Assembly: GCF_020859565.1 (NCBI RefSeq)
Contig: NZ_JAJHUO010000015.1
Location: 1-64,000 of the forward strand
DNA: 64,000 nucleotides
Reading direction: 5' to 3'
DNA from: Saccharothrix luteola
Lineage (GTDB): Bacteria; Actinomycetota; Actinomycetes; Mycobacteriales; Pseudonocardiaceae
Shown here: piece after piece, positions 1-8,628 of the stretch
Position numbering within the stretch: position 1 is the first letter of the stretch
Layout of the letters: each line of letters begins with the position of its first letter
Position numbers and translations under genes: made by a program
The notes under the pieces: model-generated
Databases searched by the model: none
Seen by the model: only the letters and a program-made list of their open reading frames with translations
What the model was told of the DNA's origin: nothing

Positions 1-2
1 CG

Positions 3-797
3 TTCGACATCGCGCTGTGGGACCTCAAGGCCAGACGCGCGAACCTGCCGTTGGCGAAGTTGCTCGGCGCGCACCGCGACTCCGTGCGCTGCTACGACAC
101 CTCCGGCGGCTTCCTGCACGAGACCGTCGAGCAGATCAAGGACAACGCCACCCGCACGCTGGAGTCCGGCGTCGGCGCGATCAAGATCAAGGTGGGCCTG
201 CCGGACCGGTCGGAGGACCTGCGCCGGGTCGCCGCCGTCCGCGAGCACCTCGGCGACGGCGTGCCGTTGATGGTCGACGCCAACCAGCAGTGGGACCGCC
301 CCACCGCCCAGCGGGTCGGCCGGGCGCTGGAGGAGTTCGACCTGGTCTGGATCGAGGAGCCACTGGACGCCTACGACGTCGAGGGGCACGCGGAGCTGGC
401 CCGGTCGCTGACCACGGCGGTCGCCTCCGGCGAGATGCTCACCAGCGTCGCCGAGCACTACGAGCTGATCCGCGCCGGCGCCGTGGACGTGCTGCAACCG
501 GACGCGCCCCGGGTCGGCGGGATCACCCAGTTCCTCACGCTCGCCACCCTCGCCGACCACCACCACCTCCAGTTGGCGCCCCACTTCGCCATGGAGATCC
601 ACGTCCACCTCGCCGCCGCCTACCCCCGCGAACCCTGGGTGGAGCACTTCGACTGGCTGCACCCCCTGTTCAACGAACGCCTGGAGACCCGGGACGGGCG
701 CATGCACCTGTCCGACCGGCCGGGGCTCGGCATCACCCTCGCCGACCAGACCCGCGCCTGGACCGTCGAGACGGCCGCGGTCGACGCGCCCCGGTGA
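3..797 (+). CDS. Enolase-superfamily sugar-acid dehydratase / mandelate racemase-like protein (5' truncated)
   Basis: The reading frame is open from the first bases of the window, so the N-terminal capping domain lies outside. The visible 264 residues are the beta/alpha-barrel part of a mandelate racemase/muconate lactonizing enzyme-type protein. A KIKVG motif (the KxK catalytic lysine pair) is followed by DANQQW (metal Asp), IEEPL (metal Glu) and ASGEML (third metal ligand), in the family order. The C-terminal HFAMEIHVHLAAAYP stretch occupies the place of the catalytic His region. Members abstract a proton alpha to a carboxylate, for example to dehydrate or racemise sugar acids; the substrate cannot be read. 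It ends 16 nt before an AEC transporter, so an import/use pair for an organic acid is possible. Confidence 0.85.
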   Translation, partial: FDIALWDLKARRANLPLAKLLGAHRDSVRCYDTSGGFLHETVEQIKDNATRTLESGVGAIKIKVGLPDRSEDLRRVAAVREHLGDGVPLMVDANQQWDRPTAQRVGRALEEFDLVWIEEPLDAYDVEGHAELARSLTTAVASGEMLTSVAEHYELIRAGAVDVLQPDAPRVGGITQFLTLATLADHHHLQLAPHFAMEIHVHLAAAYPREPWVEHFDWLHPLFNERLETRDGRMHLSDRPGLGITLADQTRAWTVETAAVDAPR

Positions 798-813
798 CGC
801 GGGCGAACGCCAG

Positions 814-1743
814 GTGAACGCGGTCCTGGCCGGTTTCGCCACCCTCGTCGCGGTGATCGCGGTCGGTTGGATCGCCGGCCGCGCCCGCGTCCTGGGCGAG
901 GGCGCGGCCGGTGTGCTGTCCCGGCTGTCGTACTTCATCGCGACGCCGGCGCTGCTGCTGCTCACCCTCGCCGAGGCGGACCCGGCCGTGCTGCTGTCGA
1001 CCACGCTGGTCGCCACGGCGGGCAGCGCGGTGGCGTGCGCCCTGCTCTACCTCGCCGTCGCGCGGTGGCGGTGGCAGCCGGGCGCCGGTCACCTCGCCAC
1101 CGGCGCGCTCGCCTCGTCCTACGTCAACGCGGGCAACCTCGGCGTCGCCATCGCCGTGTACGTGCTCGGCGACGCCTCGCTCGTGGCCCCGGTCCTGCTG
1201 TTCCAGGTGCTGGTCCTGGCGCCGATCGGGCTGACCGTGCTGGCCGCGTCACGCGATCCCGGCCAGGGGGCACCGTCCCGCACACGACTGCTGACCCAGC
1301 CGCTGCGCACGCCCCTGGTGATCGGCTGCGCCCTCGGCCTGGCGCTCGCCGCGGTCGGCCGGCTGCCGCCCGCGCCGGTGCTGCGGCCGGTCGAGCTCCT
1401 CGCCGACCTCGCCGTGCCGGCCGCCCTGCTCGCCTACGGCGCGAGCCTGCACGGCGCGCCACGCCCGGCGTCCGGCGGCACGGCCGGCCAGGTGTGGCTG
1501 GTCGTGGTGCTGAAGACGGTGGTGCAGCCCGCGTTGGCCTACGCCCTCGGTCGTTGGGTGGTCCGCCTGGACGACCCGGCACTGCTGGCCGTCACCATCG
1601 CCTCGGCGCTGCCCACCGCGCAGAACGTGTTCGTCTACGCCACGGCCTACGACCGGGGCGCCGAACTCGCCCGCGACGTCGTGCTGCTCACCACCATCCT
1701 CTCGGTGCCGGTCCTGACCGGCCTCGCCATCGTGCTCGGCTGA
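814..1743 (+). CDS. AEC-family (auxin efflux carrier-like) transporter
   Basis: A 309-residue, almost entirely hydrophobic protein with about ten predicted membrane helices in two halves. Features typical of the AEC/malate permease family are the N-terminal VIAVGWIAGR, the central SSYVNAGNLGVAIAVYVLG helix break with its conserved Asn and Gly, and the late SALPTAQNVFVYATAYDRG motif. Family members move small organic anions such as malate or malonate across the plasma membrane. The GTG start has only weak ribosome-binding complementarity, and the gene follows the enolase-superfamily gene by 16 nt, so the two are probably co-transcribed and translationally linked. It converges with the glycosidase on the other strand, with only 3 nt between stops and no hairpin terminator. 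Confidence 0.88.
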   Translation: MNAVLAGFATLVAVIAVGWIAGRARVLGEGAAGVLSRLSYFIATPALLLLTLAEADPAVLLSTTLVATAGSAVACALLYLAVARWRWQPGAGHLATGALASSYVNAGNLGVAIAVYVLGDASLVAPVLLFQVLVLAPIGLTVLAASRDPGQGAPSRTRLLTQPLRTPLVIGCALGLALAAVGRLPPAPVLRPVELLADLAVPAALLAYGASLHGAPRPASGGTAGQVWLVVVLKTVVQPALAYALGRWVVRLDDPALLAVTIASALPTAQNVFVYATAYDRGAELARDVVLLTTILSVPVLTGLAIVLG

Positions 1744-1746
1744 GCT

Positions 1747-4326
1747 TCAGCGCAATGGCTTCACCGAGGACGCCACGACGAGCGGCGCGAGCTGGACCCA
1801 GTCGACGTTCGGGCCCCAGGCGGCGGGGTTGCCGAACGTGAGCGCGCCGTCGTCGGTGACCAGGTCGATCGGCGAGGTCTCCGGCCAGAAGCCGTCCCAG
1901 GTGTAGTTGTGGCGGTACGGCGCGCTCGTGGCGTGGCCGCCTTCCTCGGTGGCGACGAGCGTCCGGGTGATGGTGTCGGTGTTGTACGGGTGCCCGGTGT
2001 TCTTCTCGGCCTGCGCGTAGGCGACGGTCAGGTTGTACTGGCCGGCCCCGAACGCCGCCGGGCGATCGACGGTCAGCGTGCCGCCGTTGCCCAGCCGGCC
2101 GACGTACGAGCCCCCGGAGGCCCACGGCCCGGAGGTCACCACCGCTCCCCCGGCGAGCCGACCGGACTCGGCTTCGACGCGGACCGCACGGCCGTCGGAC
2201 CCGGCGTCGCGCACGGAGGTCAGCGTGCCGAGCACGAGCGGTGTGCGGCTCTCGTTCGACAGGACGACCTCCGTGATGCCCGCCTTGAGGTGCGCCGTGA
2301 CGCGGCCCGACCACGCGCCGGCCCGGTCGGCGGTCAGGTCGGGCACCCGTCGTCCGGACAGCGCGAGGCCGAGCGCGCTGCGGCCGGCACCGAGCCACGT
2401 GGTGGACAGCTCGTAGTAGCCGTCCTCGGCGGCGGACACGTACGTGGCCACGGTGTCACCGGGGCCGAGGACGACCGCGCCGGGTGCGGCGACCTGGACC
2501 GCGCGGGCGCCGCGGTCGACCGTGCCACCGGACCGGCGCGACTCGGTGAGCGGGTAGACCGTCCTCTCGGGACCGGTGACCTCGGTCAGGTCGAACCGGT
2601 CCAGCGTGATGTCGGACGGGCCGCCGAGGAAGCCGTCGGGGCCGCTGGTGCGCAACGAGACGCGGTGCCTGCCCGCGGTGAGCGCGATCGCCGTGTCGAG
2701 CCGGCCGCGGTAGACCCAGTTCAGCGTCGCCGGGAACGTCAGGTCGCCCACGTGCGCGTCGTCGACGTACAGCGCCTGCCGGCCGACGACCCCGCCGGTG
2801 CCGTAGAACACCCCGAGCCGGTACGTGCCGTCACGCGGCACGTCCACGTCGACCGTGACGCGCGAGGCGGGGTCCTTCATGGAGCCGACGTCCTTGCGGC
2901 CCGACGTGGTGTAGCGCTGGGCCATGTCGGGCGAGCCCGAGCCGTCGTCCTGGGTGACGACGACGGCGTGCTCGACCGTGCCGGACTCGGCTTCGTGGCT
3001 CGCCTGCCACGGCGCGTCGGCGGCGGGCGGGGCGCCGGGGCCCGCCCTGGTGACCACGACCTGGTAGGCGGCCAGCGGGTCGCCGCCGGGCACCGCGATC
3101 GTCGCCTTGCCGTCGACCACGCGGACGCGCGCCGCGCTGACGACGGACGGCTGTCCGGCGTCACCCTCGTAGCCCGACCAGGTGGTCTTGGCGACCCGCA
3201 CGTCGACCCGGTCGCCGAACACCCGCCGGTCCAGGCCCGTCACGGCGACGTCCACCGCGTCCGCCGTCCCGCCGAGCAGGACGGTCGCCTTGGCGTCGCC
3301 CCGGTCGTAGGCGGCCAGGCCCTGCAACGTGTCCCTGGTGCTCGGCCGCGGGGGCGTGACGCGGACCGTGTCGCCGGACAGGTCGGCGTACCACTTCGTC
3401 AGCCACCAGCCGCCGTTGGCGCGGCCGGCGCGCACGGCGTGGTCGCTGAGGTTGCCCGCCATCGTCCAGAACGCCATCTGGCCGTCCACCTTGGTCTCCT
3501 CCAGCATGGCGATCCACTGGACCAGCTGGCCGGGCACGGAGGTGTCACGCCGGTTGGAGTACTCGTTGATGTTGATCGGCCGCGGCGCGATGCCGAGTTC
3601 CCGTTCCAGGTTCCGGTAGTCCTCGTAGTGCTCGCGGTAGGTGGTCAGGGAGTCGGGGCCCAGCTCGTGCCAGGTGACGATGTCGGGCAGCACGTCGTCG
3701 GCCTTGGCGTGGGCGAGCAGGTCACGCAGGTGGTCCGGGCGGTACCGCGTCTCGCCGGGGCCGGTGATGCGGGCATCGGGCAGCACGGACTTCACCAGCC
3801 GGTAGACCCTGGTCCAGTCGGCCAGGAACTCGTCCTTGTCCGCAGCCCAGTCCCCGTACCAGATCCAGTCCGGCTCGTTGAAGATCGTCCACACGAACCG
3901 GTCGCGGTCCGGCCGTGCGGCGACCTTCTCCAACTGGGGCCGCAACCGCGCGATGTAGTCGTCGATCCCCAGGTCCTGGTAGGGCCATGCGCTGTACACG
4001 TCCTGCGCGTAGATGTGCACGTCGGTGCCTCCGGCCGCGAAGTACCCGTCCGCGACCTGCAACGCGTCGCCGTTGGGGTGCTGCTCGCCGTCCGGCGCCT
4101 TCTGCGAGACCGTGCGCGGGCGCATGCCGGCGATGAGGTCGTGCGACGGGACGCCGGGGTCGCCGAGGCCGTAGAGGATGCCGGTGGCGCCGCCGTGGAA
4201 CGCGCCCGTCGGCGAGTCCAGGTCGACGCGCAACGTCTCGGCCGACGACCTCCGCGCCGAGACCGCGGTCGAGGTGCCGAGGACCATCGCGGCGGCCATC
4301 GTGCCCGCCAGGAAGGGGTGTCGCAT
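1747..4326 (-). CDS. Secreted clan-A glycoside hydrolase with two carbohydrate-binding (CBM6/35-like) domains
   Basis: An 859-residue exported glycosidase. Residues 1-30 form a signal peptide. Residues about 35-430 form a TIM-barrel glycosidase resembling GH39/GH5 enzymes: FNEPDW supplies the acid/base Glu (about E151) and INEYSN the nucleophile Glu (about E255). Two beta-sandwich modules with an EAESG opening (about 445-590 and 715-850) are CBM6/CBM35-like. The ATG at 4326 is chosen because AAAGGAG stands just upstream; an in-frame GTG 18 nt earlier lacks this. It is the last gene of a three-gene operon with an ABC permease and a GH36 alpha-galactosidase, so a galactose-containing plant polysaccharide is the likely substrate (inference). 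The exact GH family is not certain. Confidence 0.8.
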   Translation of the reverse strand: MRHPFLAGTMAAAMVLGTSTAVSARRSSAETLRVDLDSPTGAFHGGATGILYGLGDPGVPSHDLIAGMRPRTVSQKAPDGEQHPNGDALQVADGYFAAGGTDVHIYAQDVYSAWPYQDLGIDDYIARLRPQLEKVAARPDRDRFVWTIFNEPDWIWYGDWAADKDEFLADWTRVYRLVKSVLPDARITGPGETRYRPDHLRDLLAHAKADDVLPDIVTWHELGPDSLTTYREHYEDYRNLERELGIAPRPININEYSNRRDTSVPGQLVQWIAMLEETKVDGQMAFWTMAGNLSDHAVRAGRANGGWWLTKWYADLSGDTVRVTPPRPSTRDTLQGLAAYDRGDAKATVLLGGTADAVDVAVTGLDRRVFGDRVDVRVAKTTWSGYEGDAGQPSVVSAARVRVVDGKATIAVPGGDPLAAYQVVVTRAGPGAPPAADAPWQASHEAESGTVEHAVVVTQDDGSGSPDMAQRYTTSGRKDVGSMKDPASRVTVDVDVPRDGTYRLGVFYGTGGVVGRQALYVDDAHVGDLTFPATLNWVYRGRLDTAIALTAGRHRVSLRTSGPDGFLGGPSDITLDRFDLTEVTGPERTVYPLTESRRSGGTVDRGARAVQVAAPGAVVLGPGDTVATYVSAAEDGYYELSTTWLGAGRSALGLALSGRRVPDLTADRAGAWSGRVTAHLKAGITEVVLSNESRTPLVLGTLTSVRDAGSDGRAVRVEAESGRLAGGAVVTSGPWASGGSYVGRLGNGGTLTVDRPAAFGAGQYNLTVAYAQAEKNTGHPYNTDTITRTLVATEEGGHATSAPYRHNYTWDGFWPETSPIDLVTDDGALTFGNPAAWGPNVDWVQLAPLVVASSVKPLR

Positions 4327-4340
4327 CAACGCTCCTTTTG

Positions 4341-5204
4341 TCACTTGACGGCGCCGCTGGTGATGCCGGAGATGATCCGTCGCTGCGCGACCGCCAGGAC
4401 GGCGACCAGCGGCAGGCTCATCGAGATCACGTAGGCGAAGATCAGGTGCCGGTTGTCGAGGTGCAGGCCGGCACTGGCGACCCGGAACAGGTTGAGCGGC
4501 AACGTGTCAAGCCTCCCGCCGACCACGAAGAACGCGTGGAAGACGTCGTTCCACACGTAGAGGCAGATGAGGATGGTGGCGGTCGCCGGCACCGGCCGCA
4601 GCATCGGCAGGACGACGCGGCGGAACACCGTGACCGGGCCCGCGCCGTCGAGCTGGGCGGCCTCCTCCAGCGACACCGGGATCGTCCGCACGAACCCGGT
4701 GACGAAGAAGATCACCGTGGACAGGTGGATGCCGAGGTAGACCCCGATCATGCCGCCCGCGCTGCCCGCCAGGCCGAGTTGGCGCAGCAGCAGCACCACC
4801 GTGACGGCGGCCGGCGGCAGCACGATCCCGCTGATCCCCAACGCGTACAGCACCGCGGTGAGCCGGGTGGCACGGCGGGCCAGGACCCACGCGGCCATCG
4901 ACCCGAAGACCAGCACGCCGAAGACCGTGGGCACGACCACGACCAGGCTGCCCAGGAACGCGGCCGGCACCTCGCCGTCGCCCCAGACCGTCTTCAGGTT
5001 CTCCAGAAGCTGCCACTCGGTCGGCAGCGAGAGGTCGGGCGTGAGCGCCTCGCCCTGCGACTTGCCGGCCGTCACCGCCACCAGCCACAGCGGGATCCCG
5101 ATGAGGCTCACCACGAGCGCCGTCACGACGAACGGTTGCAGCCTGCACGCCGCGAGGCCGAGCGCGAGCGCCGCCGCGGAGGCGACGCGGATCCATCCGT
5201 TCAT
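4341..5204 (-). CDS. MalG/CUT1-type sugar ABC transporter permease with a lipoprotein-leader-like N-terminus (probable deletion fusion)
   Basis: 287 residues. From about residue 21 it is a standard inner-membrane sugar permease with six membrane helices and the EAA loop (EEAAQLDGAG...LPMLRP) that contacts the ATPase. Residues 1-20 instead read like the start of a substrate-binding lipoprotein: a hydrophobic Ala/Leu stretch ending LGLAAC, a good lipobox. GGAGGAA precedes the ATG, which overlaps the GH36 stop as ATGA, so translation is coupled. CUT1 operons normally run binding protein, permease 1, permease 2; here the first two are absent and the third carries a leader like that of the first. 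I infer an in-frame deletion of about 2 kb fusing the two ends. Whether the product still works is unknown. Confidence 0.8.
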   Translation of the reverse strand: MNGWIRVASAAALALGLAACRLQPFVVTALVVSLIGIPLWLVAVTAGKSQGEALTPDLSLPTEWQLLENLKTVWGDGEVPAAFLGSLVVVVPTVFGVLVFGSMAAWVLARRATRLTAVLYALGISGIVLPPAAVTVVLLLRQLGLAGSAGGMIGVYLGIHLSTVIFFVTGFVRTIPVSLEEAAQLDGAGPVTVFRRVVLPMLRPVPATATILICLYVWNDVFHAFFVVGGRLDTLPLNLFRVASAGLHLDNRHLIFAYVISMSLPLVAVLAVAQRRIISGITSGAVK

Positions 5205-7351
5205 CGTGCTGTTCCTCCGGTGGGTGGGGTGGCCGGTCCTCGTCCTCCGCCTGGTGCGATCCGGAAGAGCCGCGCGGAGGCGGTGTCGTGGTGCGCGGGA
5301 GCCAGGGTGAGCGAACCCGTGCCCTGGTCCCAGGAATGGCTCCACGCGGGCAGCTCACGTGGGTAGAGCACGTCGACGTCGACCGACCTGCCGCGCAGGT
5401 GCGGCAGGGACAGCGTCACGTCCGGGCCCGCGCCGTCGCGCCGCCACACGGCCAGGTGCGTGACGTCACCGGACCTGAGGCCCAGGCTGAGCCACGGATC
5501 GCTCCACGCGGGCAGCCCCAGCGGCCACACCGGCGCCGCCACCGCCAGGTCCGCGCGGATCTCCCGGAACACCCGCACCGCGTCGCGCACGGACCGCAGC
5601 CGGCCGGGGTCCATGAGGTCCAGCCGCCCCGACAGGTAGAGCCGGCCGAGCATCCCCGTGCACACGGTGTAGGCGAACAGCTCCTCCGCCATGTCCGGTT
5701 GGGGGTAGGCCCAGCTCGCCGACTGCTCCGGGAGGACCGACATCGGCGCCGACACCGCGATCGGCGGGTAGCGCAGGGGGTCCTGCTGGTCGCTGGTGGA
5801 TTGCAGCTGCATCCGGGACAGCAGCGCGTAATCCATGCGCATCGCGCCGGACGCGCAGTTCTCCAGGATCAGGTCGGGGTGCCGGTCCAGGAGCCGGTCC
5901 AGCCACTCCAGGTGGGCCCGGTTGTGCGCGAGCAGGCCCGCGCCCGCGCTGTCGGCGGCGAAGTCCGTACCAGTGCCCGGGTCGACGTTGTAGTCGAGCT
6001 TGAAGTAGCCGACGCCGAGGTCCTCGACCAGCCGGTCGACCACGTCGTCCAGGTGCGCGACCGCGCTCGGGTGGCGCAGGTCGAGCACGTACCGGTCGTG
6101 CTCGACCAGCCGGACGCCGCCGCGTTGGAGGAACGCGGCGGCCGGGAGCTTGTCGGCCATCGGGCTGCGCACCCCGATCACCTCCGGCTCCAGCCACAGG
6201 CCGGGCACCATGCCGCGCTCCCGGATGCGGGTGAGCACCTCGGCGATGCCGCGCGGGAACCTGGTCTCCGACGGCCGCCACTCGCCGACGGCGTCCCACC
6301 AGCTCGTGCCGTTGTCGTACCAGCCCGCGTCGACGCAGAACACCTCCGCGCCGACGTCGGCGGCGGCGTCGACCAGCGGCAGCAGCTTCGCCGTGGTCGG
6401 ATCGCCCATCAGCGTGTTCATGTAGTCGTTGAACACCACCGGCAGGGCGGACCGGTCGGGGTGCGGGCGGACGAGCTCACGCCGGTGGGCGGTCAGCGCG
6501 GCGACCGCACCGTCCACACCGGACTCCGACACGGCCACCGACACGGGCACGGTGGTGAACGCCTCGCCGGGCAGCAGGAAGTGCTGCCACTGGTGGTCGA
6601 CGTCCGTCGGCCCGAGCAACGCCACGTACGCGCCGTCCAGCCGTTCACCGACCTCCCACCGCCACGCGCCGTTGTGCTCCACCTGCCACAGCCACGCCTG
6701 ACCGGTCCGGCGGTCCGCGAGCCCCGCCGTCGGCAGGTGCGTGCCGGTGGACCACGTGCCCGTGCTCACGGCGGCGAACCGACCCCGACCTGGTTGGCCG
6801 TGCAACCGGAGGTTGAGGTCGGGGGTCACGCCGTCGCGCAGCGGGTGGCGCGTCCACCGGCCCTCGCCCAGCCACTCGCTCTCGCCGCGCAGCAGCTCGA
6901 CGTCGCCGACCTCGGCGCCGGGGAAGCCCGCGGCGAACGACGTGACGCCGTGCAGCAGCACCGGGACGTCACCCCGGTTGGTCACGGTGGTGCGGACCTG
7001 GCAGGCCGCGACGCCGTCGACCGACCGGAACGTCGTCCGCGCGAGCAGCCCGGTCCGCTCGTCGCGCACGTCCACGTGCAGCTCGCTCCACTTGCCGTCC
7101 CGCGTGCGGGCGGAGCCGGCGTAGACCATGCGCGCGCCGAGCGCGGTGTCGGAGAACCGGTGCGAGGCGCGGGCCCGGCCCTCGCCGGCGACCATCAGCT
7201 CCACCAGCGGCTGCGTCGCCCTGGGGTGCTCGGCCCGCGGCCCGGCGGCCAGCGTGCGGACGCCGACCGGGCCGTCCGGGGACACGTCCACGACGAGTTC
7301 CAACGCCGAATGGCCCCAGACCACACTCGTGGCGGACTCCGATGAGATCAC
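5201..7351 (-). CDS. GH36 alpha-galactosidase
   Basis: A 716-residue GH36 enzyme of the usual length that hydrolyses terminal alpha-1,6-galactosides (raffinose, melibiose, galactomannan side chains). Residues 1-290 form the N-terminal beta-supersandwich, 300-610 the catalytic barrel, and the rest the C-terminal sandwich. The nucleophile lies in YFKLDYN (about D453) and the acid/base in TSDQQDPLRYPP (about D521); the sugar-binding motifs CVDAGWYDN and GLWLEPEVI are intact. No signal peptide is present, so it acts in the cytoplasm on imported oligosaccharide. The GTG start follows GGGAGA by 4 nt. It heads the operon whose promoter carries two LacI-type palindromes, with the LacI gene directly upstream. 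Confidence 0.92.
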   Translation of the reverse strand: MISSESATSVVWGHSALELVVDVSPDGPVGVRTLAAGPRAEHPRATQPLVELMVAGEGRARASHRFSDTALGARMVYAGSARTRDGKWSELHVDVRDERTGLLARTTFRSVDGVAACQVRTTVTNRGDVPVLLHGVTSFAAGFPGAEVGDVELLRGESEWLGEGRWTRHPLRDGVTPDLNLRLHGQPGRGRFAAVSTGTWSTGTHLPTAGLADRRTGQAWLWQVEHNGAWRWEVGERLDGAYVALLGPTDVDHQWQHFLLPGEAFTTVPVSVAVSESGVDGAVAALTAHRRELVRPHPDRSALPVVFNDYMNTLMGDPTTAKLLPLVDAAADVGAEVFCVDAGWYDNGTSWWDAVGEWRPSETRFPRGIAEVLTRIRERGMVPGLWLEPEVIGVRSPMADKLPAAAFLQRGGVRLVEHDRYVLDLRHPSAVAHLDDVVDRLVEDLGVGYFKLDYNVDPGTGTDFAADSAGAGLLAHNRAHLEWLDRLLDRHPDLILENCASGAMRMDYALLSRMQLQSTSDQQDPLRYPPIAVSAPMSVLPEQSASWAYPQPDMAEELFAYTVCTGMLGRLYLSGRLDLMDPGRLRSVRDAVRVFREIRADLAVAAPVWPLGLPAWSDPWLSLGLRSGDVTHLAVWRRDGAGPDVTLSLPHLRGRSVDVDVLYPRELPAWSHSWDQGTGSLTLAPAHHDTASARLFRIAPGGGRGPATPPTGGTAR

Positions 7352-7402
7352 GGTTCTCCCTGTCGTGGGTTCGGCGGCAGGCCGGCATCCGTGCTGATCA
7401 AG

Positions 7403-7448
7403 GTCATGTGACCGGTCACATGACGACGCCGAGTGTGACCGGTCACAC
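7403..7448. promoter_or_regulatory. Tandem LacI-type operators upstream of the GH36 operon
   Basis: Two perfect palindromes share the core TGTGACCGGTCACA. The first spans 7403-7424 (22 bp, fully symmetric); the second spans 7433-7448 (16 bp). Their centres are 27 bp apart. The central CG step is the usual LacI-family signature. They lie 52-97 nt before the GH36 start and just past the stop of the LacI-family gene, the obvious candidate regulator. Confidence 0.8.
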
Positions 7449-7505
7449 GAACAGGCGAAAAGACCGCGTTATCTTGTTGTTACCGACATCGCGGTGGACG
7501 GGTTC

Positions 7506-8558
7506 TCAACGACCGGGCGGCGGGGCGGTCGACTCGCGGACCACGAGGGACGGCGCCGCGAGGTCGACGGCGGGCCGCGGCACGCCGGCCACCTCGGCCA
7601 CCAGCGCCGCCAGGCACGCACGGCCCAGCGCCACGAAGTCCATCCGGACCGTGGTGAGCGCGGGCGTCCAGTAGGCCGCGCCGGGCACGTCGTCGAAGCC
7701 GATGATGCTGACGTCGCCCGGGACGTCCCGGCCGGCTTCGTGCAGGGCGCGGCGGACCGCCATCGCGGTGTCGTCGTTGCCGCACAGGATCGCGGTGACG
7801 CCCGGGTCGGCCGCCAGCCGCCGTCCCGCGAGGTAGGCCGACCGCACGTCCCACTCGACGGGCACCACCGGCGGCACCGGCGCGCCCACCTCCCGCAGCG
7901 CGTCGCGCCACCCGCTCTGGCGGGCGCTCGTGCCGGTCTCCGACGGGATCGCGACGTGGTGCACCGTGCGGTGGCCCAAGGACAACAGGTATGCGGTCGC
8001 GTCGGCGGCGGCCTGCCGTTCGTCCAGGAAGATCATGGCCCGCCCGGTGCCGGTCAGGCCACCCGCCTCGGTCGCGGCCACGGCGGGCACGGCGGCGGGC
8101 AGCGCACGCAGGACGCCCGCGCCGGCGGCGTCGAAGGCGATCACGACGATGCCGCCCGCGTTGGGATCGCTCACGTACTCGACCGCGTGCCGGACGTCCG
8201 CGGGGCGGTTCGACTCGACCACCCTGACGCCGACCGCGAGCCCTTTCAGGCGTGCGGCTTCCTCGATGCCCCGCAACGTGGCCGCGTACCCGTAGAGCGT
8301 GGTGTCGGCGATGACCACCGTCACCGCGCCGGCCCGGCCCGAGCCCAGCGCCCGGGCGGCCCGGTTGGGCCGGTACCCGAGCCGCTCGATCACGTCGAGC
8401 ACCTGCCGGCGGGTGCCGGGGTTGACGTTGGGCGACTCGTTGAGCACGCGTGACACGGTCTGGTACGAGACGCCCGCGGCCGCCGCCACGTCGCGGATGC
8501 TGGGCGCGGCCTCCCGCCCGCGCTTCCGAGCGGGCACGCCGGGAGATCGTCCTGTCAC
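7506..8558 (-). CDS. LacI-family transcriptional repressor of the alpha-galactoside operon
   Basis: 350 residues. The N-terminal helix-turn-helix reads SIRDVAAAAGVSYQTVSRVLNESPNV, followed by the hinge helix GYRPNRAARALGSGR that inserts into the central CG of the operator. The remainder is a periplasmic-binding-protein-like sugar-sensing domain ending in the family motif VSIIGFDDVPGAAYWTPALTTVRMDF. It probably binds a galactoside or galactose and releases the two palindromes 58 nt downstream of its stop. The start is taken as GTG at 8558; the ribosome-binding site is weak (a GGAGG lies 16 nt away), so the exact N-terminus is uncertain by about ten residues. It lies in the same direction as the GH36 operon, 154 nt upstream. 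Confidence 0.9.
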   Translation of the reverse strand: MTGRSPGVPARKRGREAAPSIRDVAAAAGVSYQTVSRVLNESPNVNPGTRRQVLDVIERLGYRPNRAARALGSGRAGAVTVVIADTTLYGYAATLRGIEEAARLKGLAVGVRVVESNRPADVRHAVEYVSDPNAGGIVVIAFDAAGAGVLRALPAAVPAVAATEAGGLTGTGRAMIFLDERQAAADATAYLLSLGHRTVHHVAIPSETGTSARQSGWRDALREVGAPVPPVVPVEWDVRSAYLAGRRLAADPGVTAILCGNDDTAMAVRRALHEAGRDVPGDVSIIGFDDVPGAAYWTPALTTVRMDFVALGRACLAALVAEVAGVPRPAVDLAAPSLVVRESTAPPPGR

Positions 8559-8628
8559 CCCGTCATCGTGATCGCCTCCGACGACCACGTCAAAACCTCG
8601 TCGAGGGGTCGCTCGCGGCGGCCTCGGC

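Noticed and set aside
1909..4434. 841-residue open frame antisense to the secreted glycosidase
   Set aside because: Arg/Gly/Val-rich low-complexity translation with no motifs; it mirrors the codon bias of the glycosidase, and similar long antisense frames accompany most genes here.
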